Positions 1 to 8,841 of a stretch of DNA of 64,000 nucleotides are shown here, one piece after another (position 1 is the first letter of the stretch; each line of letters begins with the position of its first letter). A program made the position numbers and the translations under genes. The stretch covers positions 109,368,001-109,432,000 of the forward strand of contig OZ231126.1 in NCBI GenBank assembly GCA_965153355.1, read 5' to 3'. Origin of the DNA: Flaccisagitta enflata. Lineage: Eukaryota > Chaetognatha > Sagittoidea > Aphragmophora. Below the pieces are notes generated by a model. That model had not been told where the DNA came from and ran no database searches. It was given only the letters and a program-made list of their open reading frames with translations.

Positions 1-410
1 GGAGGGTTAATTTGATGCTCAATGAGGGATGACGGAAAGACGGAAGGATGGATGGACGGACGGACGTCTCAAAATTCCCCCCTGTGTTCTACAGGACATC
101 GGCCCTTTGGGGCCGCTGCCCAAAAAGTGATGAAAACCCCTCAACCATCGGCTTGAAAGATGACCGGATGTGTTGTTATAACTTCTAATAACCTGTCAAC
201 AAAAAAAATAATGCGTCAAGGACTACAAGCCAGAGCAAATTGATAAACCTTTTAGATAAATTATTGGATGGCGCGAAATGACGCCTTTCATTGGCGCGCC
301 ACTTCCAGTTATGGTGAAATTGCTGATTTGGAAATAATTCAGACCAAGCGAATAAGAGAAAGCAGTTACCTTTACGATTCCAGGTAGTACAAACCAACAG
401 TCACTCAGGA

Positions 411-480
411 AGCCTTGTTTTTAGATGCGTCCATGCATCTCTATAAGAGGCCTTGTCCGTCCGCTAGTCCATCCATTACA
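411..480 (+). repeat. Dispersed hairpin repeat, GATGC stem type
   Basis: The order is GCCTTGTTT, TTAG, the hairpin GATGCGTCCATGCATC (424-439), CTATAAGAGG, CCTTGTCCGTCC. It shares its layout with copies near 879, 14559, 20048, 23525, 40484 and 61931, but the hairpin stem sequence differs from most of them. Confidence 0.6.
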
Positions 481-875
481 CACAAGTTGAAAACGATTAA
501 AATTCAAGGAAATTACCCAAAATGTTAAGTCATTGCATCATTCCAGATAATTGATGCAATATTCCATCATTTTTAACAAGCTAAGCAGCATGTGGGTGCA
601 TCGTTGTACCCATGGGGTACTGGTTTGGATGCATTCTCCCTAAAGCGATGTCACTTCCAGTTTTAAAACAAACATTTTTTTGCAAAGAAAATTGGCTAAA
701 ATTTAAGACTGAATGATGTACAAAAGGTTATGTGGGGTAACAGTATTGTCACACACGAGGGGGAAATGGGCGTGTACCCCTCTAAGCGCACACATGTCTG
801 CATATGTTCATATGTTTACGACCAACAAATTGACAGACTGACAGACAAAGCTTCTCACAGTCGCGAGAATGCGTT

Positions 876-960
876 TTCAGTCGCGGAAAAGCGACTCTAT
901 AAGAGGCTTTGTCTGTCGGTCGGTTGGTCAGTCGGTCGGTCCGTCCGTCCGTCACGCTCG
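876..960 (+). repeat. Dispersed hairpin repeat, AGTCGC stem type
   Basis: The hairpin AGTCGCGGAAAAGCGACT at 879-896 is followed by CTATAAGAGGCTTTGTC and a GGTC/CCGT-rich tail. The downstream text, a GC-rich block containing CCCCTGCCCACC, recurs with other copies (for example near 62090 and 53690, opposite strand). Confidence 0.6.
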
Positions 961-2451
961 AGTCGAAAAGTGGGAAAACACGCATTTCCGCCCCTGCCCA
1001 CCCGTCCGCGACTGGTATTGGATATAGCAATGGCAAAAAAAAAAAAAAAAAAAAACGGACATGGCGGTTATTGATGCCTTTGACCGGCTCAGTCTCAATG
1101 AAAATACAAAAAATCAGTGACCGTTTGAAAGATCTTCAAAAGTACTTCAAATCTAGACCAAGCAGAAAGTTTTAGCTCAAATCGTTTAGAAATGGCAACA
1201 GTTTGAAGTGAGCATCACCATAATCTGTCAATAGAAGGAATTCTGTACTTGTAATTCTGTCTTTAAAACACTTATAAAACATATCTGACAAAAGGAAACT
1301 AAGAAAAATTTAAGAGAAAATGAAAATACAACTCATTGTCTACAAAATGGCGCCAAGCAGACATTTTGGAGTCAATCCGTTTAGAAATGGTAATCAAATA
1401 AAGACATTTAGTCCATGAATTCAAGTTAGAAAAAAACGTCATAACTGGCAGATTTCAATTTGATACTCTTTTTTCAAATTAACATTAATTCTAGAGTTTT
1501 TGAGTTAGAATTTCGTTCAACGACTCAAATCGAAGATTTTTCAAAGCTCTTTAGAATGGTCATAGATTTTATGTATTTTTTCAAAAGCAGCACCAAGTTA
1601 TGATAGATATTAGCAGTGTCCGTTTTTTTTTTTGCCATTGTTATATATCCAGCCTTGTTCATGTTCATAGGAATTAGATTTGAATGGTCAGCGCTCGAGG
1701 CATTATTTGTACAAACTTGTACATTACACACAGTTAGACTCAAACATAACATACACGGTCTTCATAACAAAATATGGTATCAAAATCACAAGCTTCTAGT
1801 CATCGTCTTTTCCCATTTGTGTCAAAACAAACGCCGGAACTCATTTTGTTCGTTCGCTCGCGCTCGCACCGCTCACTCCACTTACTCGCTCTGCAGTGCT
1901 CCACTGTGATACGCTCACTTCTCTATGATCTCTTGCTTGCTTCATTCACAGTATCGTTCATTCACTTCACACACTCCCTTGTGAATGTGTTCATGCTGTA
2001 ATCACGTTTAACAGGAAGCAACATGTTTATGGTTGTCACAGGAAACACACCTTTTTTGGGCAGCGGCCCCAAAGGCTCGGATTTGCTCGGGGTTGTTTGG
2101 GGTTGGCGCGGGTTGGGCTTGGGGTTTAATCTCACGTTTTTCTGTTATAGAATATGAGGTGCAGGATGGAACCAGAAAAAATGCGTTAGTAGAATAAGTG
2201 CAAATGGTAAATTCACCCAAACCAGAGGTGGCACGCAAATTAAATTGTGGTGTGTACGGTAATAAAATCAGCTAACATGTAGCTAGATCAAGGTAGTTTA
2301 ACAAGCCACCATGAGCGCTACAATGTAGTTCTTAAAGAAGAATAGTCGCAAAAGCGTTAGATGGTCAGCGGTACCCATTGCCCCTCTGTGAGTGTATGTG
2401 GGTGTGAGATGGTTAGAGGGGCCGATGACCTATGCTGTTTTTATTTGAGCT

Positions 2452-2746
2452 TCAAGGCTGGGATTAGGGCCTGGAGGCTGCCATTGGGGCATTGAGACCG
2501 GGGTTTGAGCCTCTAAGCTGGGATTTGAGCCTAGAGGCTGGGATTTGAGCCTCAAGGCTGGGATTTGAGCCTCGAGGCTGGGATTTGAGCCTTGAGGCTG
2601 AGATTTAAGCCTTAAGTCTGGGATTTGAGCCTCGAGGCTGGAATTTGAGCCTCAAGGCTGGGATTTGAGCCTCGAGGCTGGGATTTGGCCTTCTGGGCTA
2701 GGTTTTGGGCCTAGAGGCTGATTTTGGGCGTGAAGGCCAGGGGGGG
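2452..2746. repeat. ~20-bp minisatellite (GGCTGGGATTTGAGCCTCGA), LTR element target
   Basis: About fourteen degenerate copies of a 20-bp unit end in a G7 run. Related arrays lie at 16280-16600, 38640-38830 and 39950-40020, with shared flanks such as GGGGC(A/C)GATGACCTATG. The LTR element inserted at the G run, and the continuation of the target (GGGGTACGGAGAAGGAGG) resumes at 13612. Confidence 0.8.
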
Positions 2747-3247
2747 TAAAATGGGCTAAATTAGCTGGCTTGAGTTACTCCTATTACTGATTACTATGGT
2801 ATCTTAATTATTGCTAATAATTACTAATGATTAAAGACACGGCAGTATTTATTGTCAAATATCAGTTACCTTCTATCCAAGAAAGGTTTCGGGGCCCAGA
2901 ATATGATGGATTAATTGGAGGATGACGGTCCAAAATGAATGAATGTACAGAGGCTGGATCACCCTCACTTATATACCCTCACTACAGCAAACAGTTTAAT
3001 AACAGCAATGATGAGGAAGAGGAAAGAGGAGGTTGGGCTCGTGAGCCACGTGCCTTGTCCTTCAGCACAAAACCATTATTATCAAGGACATATCATAGGT
3101 GGTCTTTGATATAGTTCACCTCTTACCCATTTACACCAAGGACTTTACCTTGCACAATGACATATTAATTACATCTATACATGATTGATATCAGGGACAT
3201 CTCTATTCATCCAGGGGTCTTCATTTATGCATAACACAATTATATTA
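2747..3247 (-). repeat. 3' LTR (501 bp)
   Basis: It matches 13111-13611 at a fixed offset of 10364 wherever I compared them. On the minus strand it begins TAATATAATTGTG and ends GCCCATTTTA, so it lacks TG...CA ends. It contains GGTATATAAG (2968-2977) and AATAAA (2848-2853) on the minus strand, placed as U3 promoter and R/U5 polyadenylation signals. Confidence 0.92.
2848..2853 (-). terminator. LTR polyadenylation signal AATAAA
   Basis: AATAAA on the minus strand lies about 115 nt downstream of the TATA box and about 100 nt before the LTR end, the usual place for the signal that ends a retroelement transcript. The copy in the 5' LTR is at 13212-13217. Confidence 0.6.
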
Positions 3248-3250
3248 CAT

Positions 3251-3258
3251 GCCCCCTT
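3251..3258 (-). promoter_or_regulatory. Polypurine tract (AAGGGGGC)
   Basis: On the minus strand AAGGGGGCATG immediately precedes the 3' LTR start TAATATAATTG. A G-rich purine run at this position primes plus-strand DNA synthesis in LTR elements. This independently supports the minus-strand polarity. Confidence 0.75.
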
Positions 3259-3338
3259 ATGTGTAAATGACAAAAAACAATTTACATAACTATATAAGAG
3301 TTATTCACAATATATACAGAATCTCATAGCATAAAGTA

Positions 3339-4973
3339 TCACTCTTGTGCTTGTGCTGGTGGGAACAAATCATTTCCGTTTACAACTCCATTTCGCCTCA
3401 AACGAGCAAATTTCCGGATAAACAATATAAGGAAAATAAGAAATACAATTGACACTCCAGCAATTGCAACGATTTCCAAAATATCCGTATCTTCCACAAC
3501 GTTGTCAAATACAACTGGAATATAGCCCCTTGTGACATTGTAAACTGGCAACGTAAGATTTTTCACCACAATTTTATGCACATAAGTGAGATCAACTGAT
3601 TTAACAGTTGAAACCATAACGTTTGGTGGAAAAAGACGAACTCTTCTGTATTGAGATTGAACAAAGAGATTATTTCTCTTTTTCATAACAACGCATTTTT
3701 CTGTGTTTAAATCCGCTTTATGTATAACCTTGTTGATATTCATGTCAATTACCTTTGAGCCATTTTTAAGGAAAATCAAAGCATTTTGTTTTGAATATTC
3801 AACATTGAAATCAAATACATAAGTCGATTTATGATAACAATCAGAGTCTACATTGTTCAAAATAGCTCCAATACACAATTTGTCTTCATATGGAATCGCG
3901 CTATTTCCATCACATGCGTCAAAACTTTTTGTTTTAATACAATTATTTGACGAACGCAAATCACTCATAGAAACGTTATGCAATGGTACATCAACGGGAA
4001 TTATGAATGAATGAAATTTCCTGTAATCATTCTTTGAAAGTAACAATCGCCTTGGTGACTCCACAATATCAACTTTTTTGTAGCTATATTGTCTTTTTAT
4101 GACTGGGAATGAAAGCATAAATACAACAATTCCATCATTGTAAGACACCAAATCTAGTTGACCAAATTCATAAAGCTTTAAAGGATTGATAAGATAAATC
4201 GTATCCCTAAAGAATGTATGAGAAGTCAATTTGGTAAGTGCATCACTATCCAAAATATTGTGTGTGAGTCTCCTTTGAAAAATTGCACTTAGAATATCAT
4301 CAAATTCATTATTCATATTTTTTGACACTCCTTCATACATTAACCTAATGAATTCACATGAATGGATAGTGCGTAATTCATTAATGTATTTTACCATGGA
4401 TTGTCTTTGAATTCCAATGAACTTTTCTTTTTCATGTAAAAATTCAACATTTGAATTTATAGCCTGTTGAGCCTTTTTTAAGCTTTCAATATGTTGTGAC
4501 ATAATTTTCAATTTATCATTTATAGAATTATATTCTATGCTATTCACAACAATTCCTGTTGTGCTCATGATAAAAGTGAAAATACTGATCAGTAAAGCCA
4601 GGGTTGCTGGCTCAAAACGTTTCTTTCTTCCACCTATATACTTTTTATTGTTTAAGTATAAAGAAGTCATAGCTTCTTCTTTGATAATTTTGAAAAGTTT
4701 TGACCCAAAATTCGCAGTTGTGAGATTAAAGGCTTTTGTTAGGTTTCTGATGCAGTTAGCACCCACCTCGTCACGCCCTCTCTCATATCTCTTCAACATT
4801 CTAATGGCCAAATTCGGCCTCAAGTCCAGTTGAATAAGCAGAGTATCCAATCCTGTGATTCCAAGAACCTTCCTCGTCGTCTCCAACATTCTGCAAGGCA
4901 CATTTCTTAATAGTCTCTCTTCACTGGAAATCATTGGCAGACCGACGAGAAGGGAAACCACGATCAGCAAAGT
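3339..4973 (-). CDS. env: Envelope fusion glycoprotein, errantivirus Env / baculovirus F-like
   Basis: This is a probable class I-type membrane fusion protein. The frame is open from 5018, but its only upstream start is TTG. A strong acceptor (TTTTGGTTCACAG) ends at 4974, so I start the exon at 4973; the ATG would come from a spliced leader, as in Gypsy-type env mRNAs. Numbering from 5018, a hydrophobic signal-like stretch covers about residues 15-30. A furin-like site RKKR is at 131-134, followed by a hydrophobic fusion-peptide-like region (about 138-160) and a heptad-like helix. The body has a Tyr/Pro-rich F-protein pattern (the DALTKL region onward) and several N-X-S/T sites. A transmembrane segment lies near 514-534 with a basic cytoplasmic tail. 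Total length of about 560 residues is normal for the family. It ends 91 bp before the 3' LTR. The frame has no internal stop, so it looks intact; expression is not shown. Confidence 0.82.
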   Translation of the reverse strand, partial: TLLIVVSLLVGLPMISSEERLLRNVPCRMLETTRKVLGITGLDTLLIQLDLRPNLAIRMLKRYERGRDEVGANCIRNLTKAFNLTTANFGSKLFKIIKEEAMTSLYLNNKKYIGGRKKRFEPATLALLISIFTFIMSTTGIVVNSIEYNSINDKLKIMSQHIESLKKAQQAINSNVEFLHEKEKFIGIQRQSMVKYINELRTIHSCEFIRLMYEGVSKNMNNEFDDILSAIFQRRLTHNILDSDALTKLTSHTFFRDTIYLINPLKLYEFGQLDLVSYNDGIVVFMLSFPVIKRQYSYKKVDIVESPRRLLLSKNDYRKFHSFIIPVDVPLHNVSMSDLRSSNNCIKTKSFDACDGNSAIPYEDKLCIGAILNNVDSDCYHKSTYVFDFNVEYSKQNALIFLKNGSKVIDMNINKVIHKADLNTEKCVVMKKRNNLFVQSQYRRVRLFPPNVMVSTVKSVDLTYVHKIVVKNLTLPVYNVTRGYIPVVFDNVVEDTDILEIVAIAGVSIVFLIFLILFIRKFARLRRNGVVNGNDLFPPAQAQE

Positions 4974-4986
4974 CTGTGAACCAAAA
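4974..4986 (-). promoter_or_regulatory. Probable env splice acceptor
   Basis: On the minus strand a T-rich tract ends in CACAG immediately before the codons for the hydrophobic leader. It fits in phase 0 and explains the missing ATG. I did not identify the donor; it should lie in the 5' leader or the region antisense to the large plus-strand ORF. Confidence 0.5.
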
Positions 4987-5018
4987 CAAAGTGTGACATA
5001 ACATTCATAACAGAACAA

Positions 5019-5302
5019 ATTTTCGCGTGGACAATTGTTCCGTTTCTCAATCCATTTGTGTGTTTTTTTCAGAATCGTCGTTTTTCACTCTCAATTATCA
5101 TCAAATTCAATTCAAACTCATGCATTTGAATTCACGTTACACCTTGAACCATGATCAAATGCAGAAAGGCCTACAACACTAATTTTGCTTCCCAGTGGCA
5201 TCAACTCCACAAGCCTTGCTTAGTCTCAGCTCTAGTCTTTCTTTGAGTGCAAACAAAATTCAATGTAATTAAGTCGTTCTGAATCAAAACATCTTCTTTT
5301 AG
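5019..5302. promoter_or_regulatory. Divergent interval between env and plus-strand genes
   Basis: This 284-bp AT-rich interval separates the minus-strand env frame from the first plus-strand gene. On the plus strand it shows two acceptor-like tracts: TGTGTTTTTTTCAG near 5071 and CTTCTTTTAG directly before the ATG at 5303. The plus gene may therefore have a 5' untranslated exon upstream. No clear promoter motif is visible. Confidence 0.35.
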
Positions 5303-6153
5303 ATGGAAAATTATAACTTGACACTCGAGCTTGATCAGCGCTTGGGGCTTGTGCCCTCATCCTCGCCCATTCCAATTTTCCGGACAACCGGAATTTACGA
5401 CAACGACAATGGCCATGGGGACAACTTTTTCATTGACGAACATGGCATCCCAACGACCTCTTCTCCCATAGCCCCATGCCCTTCTTTCCATCCCCCTTCC
5501 TACATGTGGGGTTTCTCTTCGGCGATGGGGGTCGTGGGACTTGCCCACCTAGGTAGTAAAACTCAAAACCAAATTCGATCTACTCGTTTTTTTCTTTGAA
5601 AGAAATTTAGTAAAAGAAGAAATTATTCTTTTTGAAAGGCCATTATCTTTATCGTCGCTTCTGGATTCAACGTGAAGTCGTTGACAACGACGTTGAAAGC
5701 AACGACAACAACAACAGCAGCAACAATTCTCTTGCTCCTCAATTGAGTGACAACAACAACAACATCCTCGGCGACTCAATTGCCCAAGAGTCCGTCGTCG
5801 GTCTCGCGGATGCAGAGAATGATGAGGAAGAGGAGGAAGTAGAAAACCAAAACCCCTCTCTCATCAACAGCAACAACCACTTTTCCCTCGAACTCGGTAA
5901 CGAGGAGGAGGAAGAAGAGGAGGAGGAGGAACATCATCAACCACGTCTTCAGCGTTGGGCGACGTGCCCCAATTTCCGCGTTTTGGAGGATGCAGGAGTG
6001 GAGGAGGAAGAGCAAGATGAGGAGGAGGACCAGACAAACTCTGCCGTCGGTGTCCTCAACAACGACAGCTTCGTGACTGCCAACGAGGCTTCTCTCTCTC
6101 TCTCTCCGTCTGACACCTCTCTCTCTCTCTCCGTGTCTGACCCGATGGTTTAG
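5303..6153 (+). CDS. Two-exon acidic low-complexity protein, antisense inside the LTR element
   Basis: Exon 1 is 5303-5552 and exon 2 is 5639-6153, joined in phase 1 across an 86-bp GT-AG intron to give 254 residues. The ATG follows an acceptor-like tract, so a non-coding first exon is likely. The N-terminal 80 residues are Pro/Ser/Gly-rich with a short hydrophobic stretch. The rest is Asn-rich, then Glu-rich, and ends in a Ser-Leu repeat encoded by a CT microsatellite. I recognise no domain or catalytic motif. It lies divergent to env and upstream of the PPxY gene. Intact splice sites and frame argue for a real gene. Its function is unknown; a structural or accessory role is speculation. Confidence 0.55.
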
Positions 6154-6683
6154 AAATGAGGTAATGAGCACTAAGGTATGAATTTCCTTAGAATGGGACA
6201 TAGAGACAAGTATAACAACAACTTCTTCTTTCTTTTTCTCTTTTGTCTTCATTTCCTTTTTCAGATGTCGTTTTCTCTTCAGCTTCACCAGCTTATCTCC
6301 AGTTTTGTTGTTTTGTAGCATTGTAGCATGTTAGTTATATTTTGTTTGTTATCTTATTAGTTTTGATGCTGCTTTTAATTTGTTATCTTATTATCATTTT
6401 AGTTTTTGTTTCTCTGTTAAAGTTTTCTCTTTGTTGATTCTACTTTTCATTTCTATGTTACTCAACATAGTAGTATATTCTAAGTGAATCTTATCCCCTT
6501 TTCCCCCCAATAATACACCCCTTGTGATCCATCCCTAAGTGCAGAAATTACATCAAAGATGACCACGACGTAAAGAGGTAGTTAGTGTTGAAAGGATTAA
6601 GATCGAGGCGGGGTTTTGAGGCTTCAAATCGGACATCAACTTCATCAACTCTTGTCACTACATAAAAGCCAAACACCGCCCTT

Positions 6684-6821
6684 ATGTCAAAACATACTTC
6701 ATCAAAGACTCAAGCACGCGCGCCAAGACAACGTCAAGAATCAACCATGAGTGCTTACTACCCGGACAATGGGTTCTTCGCGGCCGAGGCGGATTTTACT
6801 CAGGTAAATCAATCAATGGTG

Positions 6822-6885
<64 letters not shown>

Positions 6886-8036
6886 GTCAATTGTAATTGA
6901 TCCAAAGCATTTGAGGCATTTCCTTTGTAAATTTCATTTATCTATTAAGGATATCATTACTACCTATTATTGCCATTTTATTTATTTTTCTGTGAGTTAT
7001 GTGCCGGTAAATTTTAAGGAAATCTGTCAGGCATAAAGACAATCTGAGTGATTTTTCAAAAGTCTTCTCTACAATTTTCAAAGGATAAGAAAATTACAAT
7101 AATGCTTAAGACAGCTTTGTGACAGACGGACGGACTATTGCACATTAGATTTCAGATTTTTAGCCCTGATTCTATTTATAGTGTTATCTATGTATATATA
7201 CTTATATGCATGAATTCGACTTTTAACCTGCTAATTTAACCAGTTACATTTGACTTTCTTTTTTTCTTCATTTAGATGCTGAATCACGTCTCCATCGTCG
7301 TTGGCAACGAAATCGAAAACATGTCAATGATTTTGGATAGCTGCGATACGCTCTCTGAACAGTACGAACAACTTGAACAGAAAATCGGATATCTTCGCCA
7401 AGTAAGTATATTATCATATTTAAGACTTGTAAAACCACTTTTCTTCTAATACTACTTAAGAGAAACCATATCTATTCGGATTTCCTTTATTCTTGAATCC
7501 GGTAGAGTGGATAGCATTTTTTAATCTATGATAACTATGTTATTTTGACGTCTTTGCAAGGCAGTCTACATCCCATAGTTACAAAGGATGGACGGACCGA
7601 CCGGCTGACAGAGTGGGTTATAGAATTGTATTCATATACTTAATGAGATTTCACATTTGTCCTTTCACAGAGGCAAGCCAACATTATCCAAAACGTGGGG
7701 AGCAACGGTATCAACTTTGCATCCAACAGCACGATTACGTCTTGTCAAATTCTACGTCGTCACGCGCCTCAAAGGGACACGACCGTCATTTCTTCTGCTC
7801 CATCAGCTGGCGTCAACTACAGCAACACAACAGCGACAGCATCATCATCCGCAGCGGTCATGCCGACGACTTCATCGGGTTTTATCAATCCCCGCGACCG
7901 AGCAGCATTCCAAGTCAATCGACCACCACCTCCTAGCTACAGCGACTTGGAAATCTTTCAGTCCGATGACGATGTTGATAATTACGACGTGTACGGTTCT
8001 CCCGACACAGATGACGATTCTACCCAAAGAAAATAG
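6684..8036 (+). CDS. Three-exon protein with coiled coil and PPxY motif, antisense inside the LTR element
   Basis: Exons are 6684-6803, 7276-7401 and 7671-8036, all phase 0, with donors GTAAAT and GTAAGT and pyrimidine-rich acceptors; the product is 203 residues. Residues 1-40 are basic and polar. Exon 2 (41-82) is a predicted coiled coil with spaced Leu/Ile and Glu/Gln. Exon 3 is Ser/Thr/Asn-rich and ends in an acidic tail. A run of four prolines leads into PPSY at about residues 169-172, within RPPPPSYSDL. PPxY motifs bind WW domains of Nedd4-type ligases and act as late domains in many Gag and matrix proteins. With env and a Gag-like ORF nearby, a budding-related role is a reasonable inference, but many cellular adaptors also carry PPxY. 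I do not recognise the family. Confidence 0.6.
6813..6890 (+). repeat. (AATC)n microsatellite in intron 1 of the PPxY gene
   Basis: About 17 near-perfect AATC units begin shortly after the donor at 6804. Confidence 0.85.
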
Positions 8037-8322
8037 CGGGCACGAGGTCGCTCGCCACACTCGCTCCGCTCACTCCGCTCACTTGTTCTGCAGCGTGCCC
8101 CCTTGCTACACTTTGCTTGCTCGCTCTGTATGCTTGATTACTCACTTCGCTCACTCCCTCGCAGGATGGTTGAAACACATCGACTTTGATTTTGATGCCC
8201 TCACTTCATTTATTATTGACTGTCTTTGTTTTCATTTAGCCTTATTAGCCATCAATTTTATTTTATCTTCAGAATTTGACTTTTGCGTTATATTTTCGTC
8301 AAAATAATTTTGCCAAGTGTTC
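8037..8322. other. 3' flank of PPxY gene with CGCTC-rich repeat
   Basis: 8040-8165 is rich in CTCGCTCCGCTCACT-type words and resembles 1850-1990 outside the element, so it is probably a dispersed repeat that inserted inside the LTR element. The rest is AT-rich 3' untranslated-like sequence. Confidence 0.45.
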
Positions 8323-8328
8323 AATAAA
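8323..8328 (+). terminator. Polyadenylation signal AATAAA for the PPxY gene
   Basis: This plus-strand AATAAA lies about 290 nt after the stop codon at 8036. It would end the antisense transcript inside the element. Confidence 0.5.
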
Positions 8329-8841
8329 ATGAGTCAAATGAAGTGAAAATCGATGAGGTTTTGATTACTAGATTTATCAAAATTCGTTACAGTTTAGGGA
8401 CCCAGTTGTTGTGAAAACATCAGTTAAAAAACAGTATTGAGTTGTTGAGTTGTTTACTTTTATTCATTGACGCTAAAACGTTATGCTCTTTAGCTCATTT
8501 ACGCTGCATGCAACACAGATAGAAGTAGTAAACAAACAAACAAACAAACAAAGTCAAGTAGGCCAATAAGGTTCGCCGAGTGGATCGTGGAACCAATGTG
8601 TTATCAATCAACCAACTGACAGACCAATGGACACAGCCATACATAGAAGTGCATTGGCGCATCATTCCGTTCATTCTTAGTTAAGTTAGTGTGCGTGTTT
8701 TGAATGATTAATTTGTGTCATAGGCGGCAGCGAAAATTCGATTTATAGCTTTTATTATTTAATTTTAATTGTCATTATTGGTCTGTCCTTTATTTCCTTG
8801 GGGGTGTAAGGGCCTTACTCGAACTTCCAGCCGCTTGAACA
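8329..8841. other. Intergenic / possible promoter of the large antisense ORF
   Basis: I see no gene. There is a short (AAAC)n run near 8530-8550 and an AT-rich stretch (8740-8780) that could hold a promoter for the ORF at 8842. No definite TATA box can be assigned. Confidence 0.3.

Larger units (their letters stand above)
1..2329. other. Gene-free repeat-rich stretch
   Basis: I see no supported gene here. The stretch holds GGAC/GGAT-type short repeats (about 30-70), a shared dispersed module around 85-130 (ends in a GGGGCCGCTGCCC core, seen again near 39860 and 62690), two hairpin-repeat copies (near 424 and 879), a poly-A run near 1035-1055, and CGCTC-rich DNA at 1850-1990 resembling 8040-8165. 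The open frames are short, show no known domain and overlap on both strands. Confidence 0.6.
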
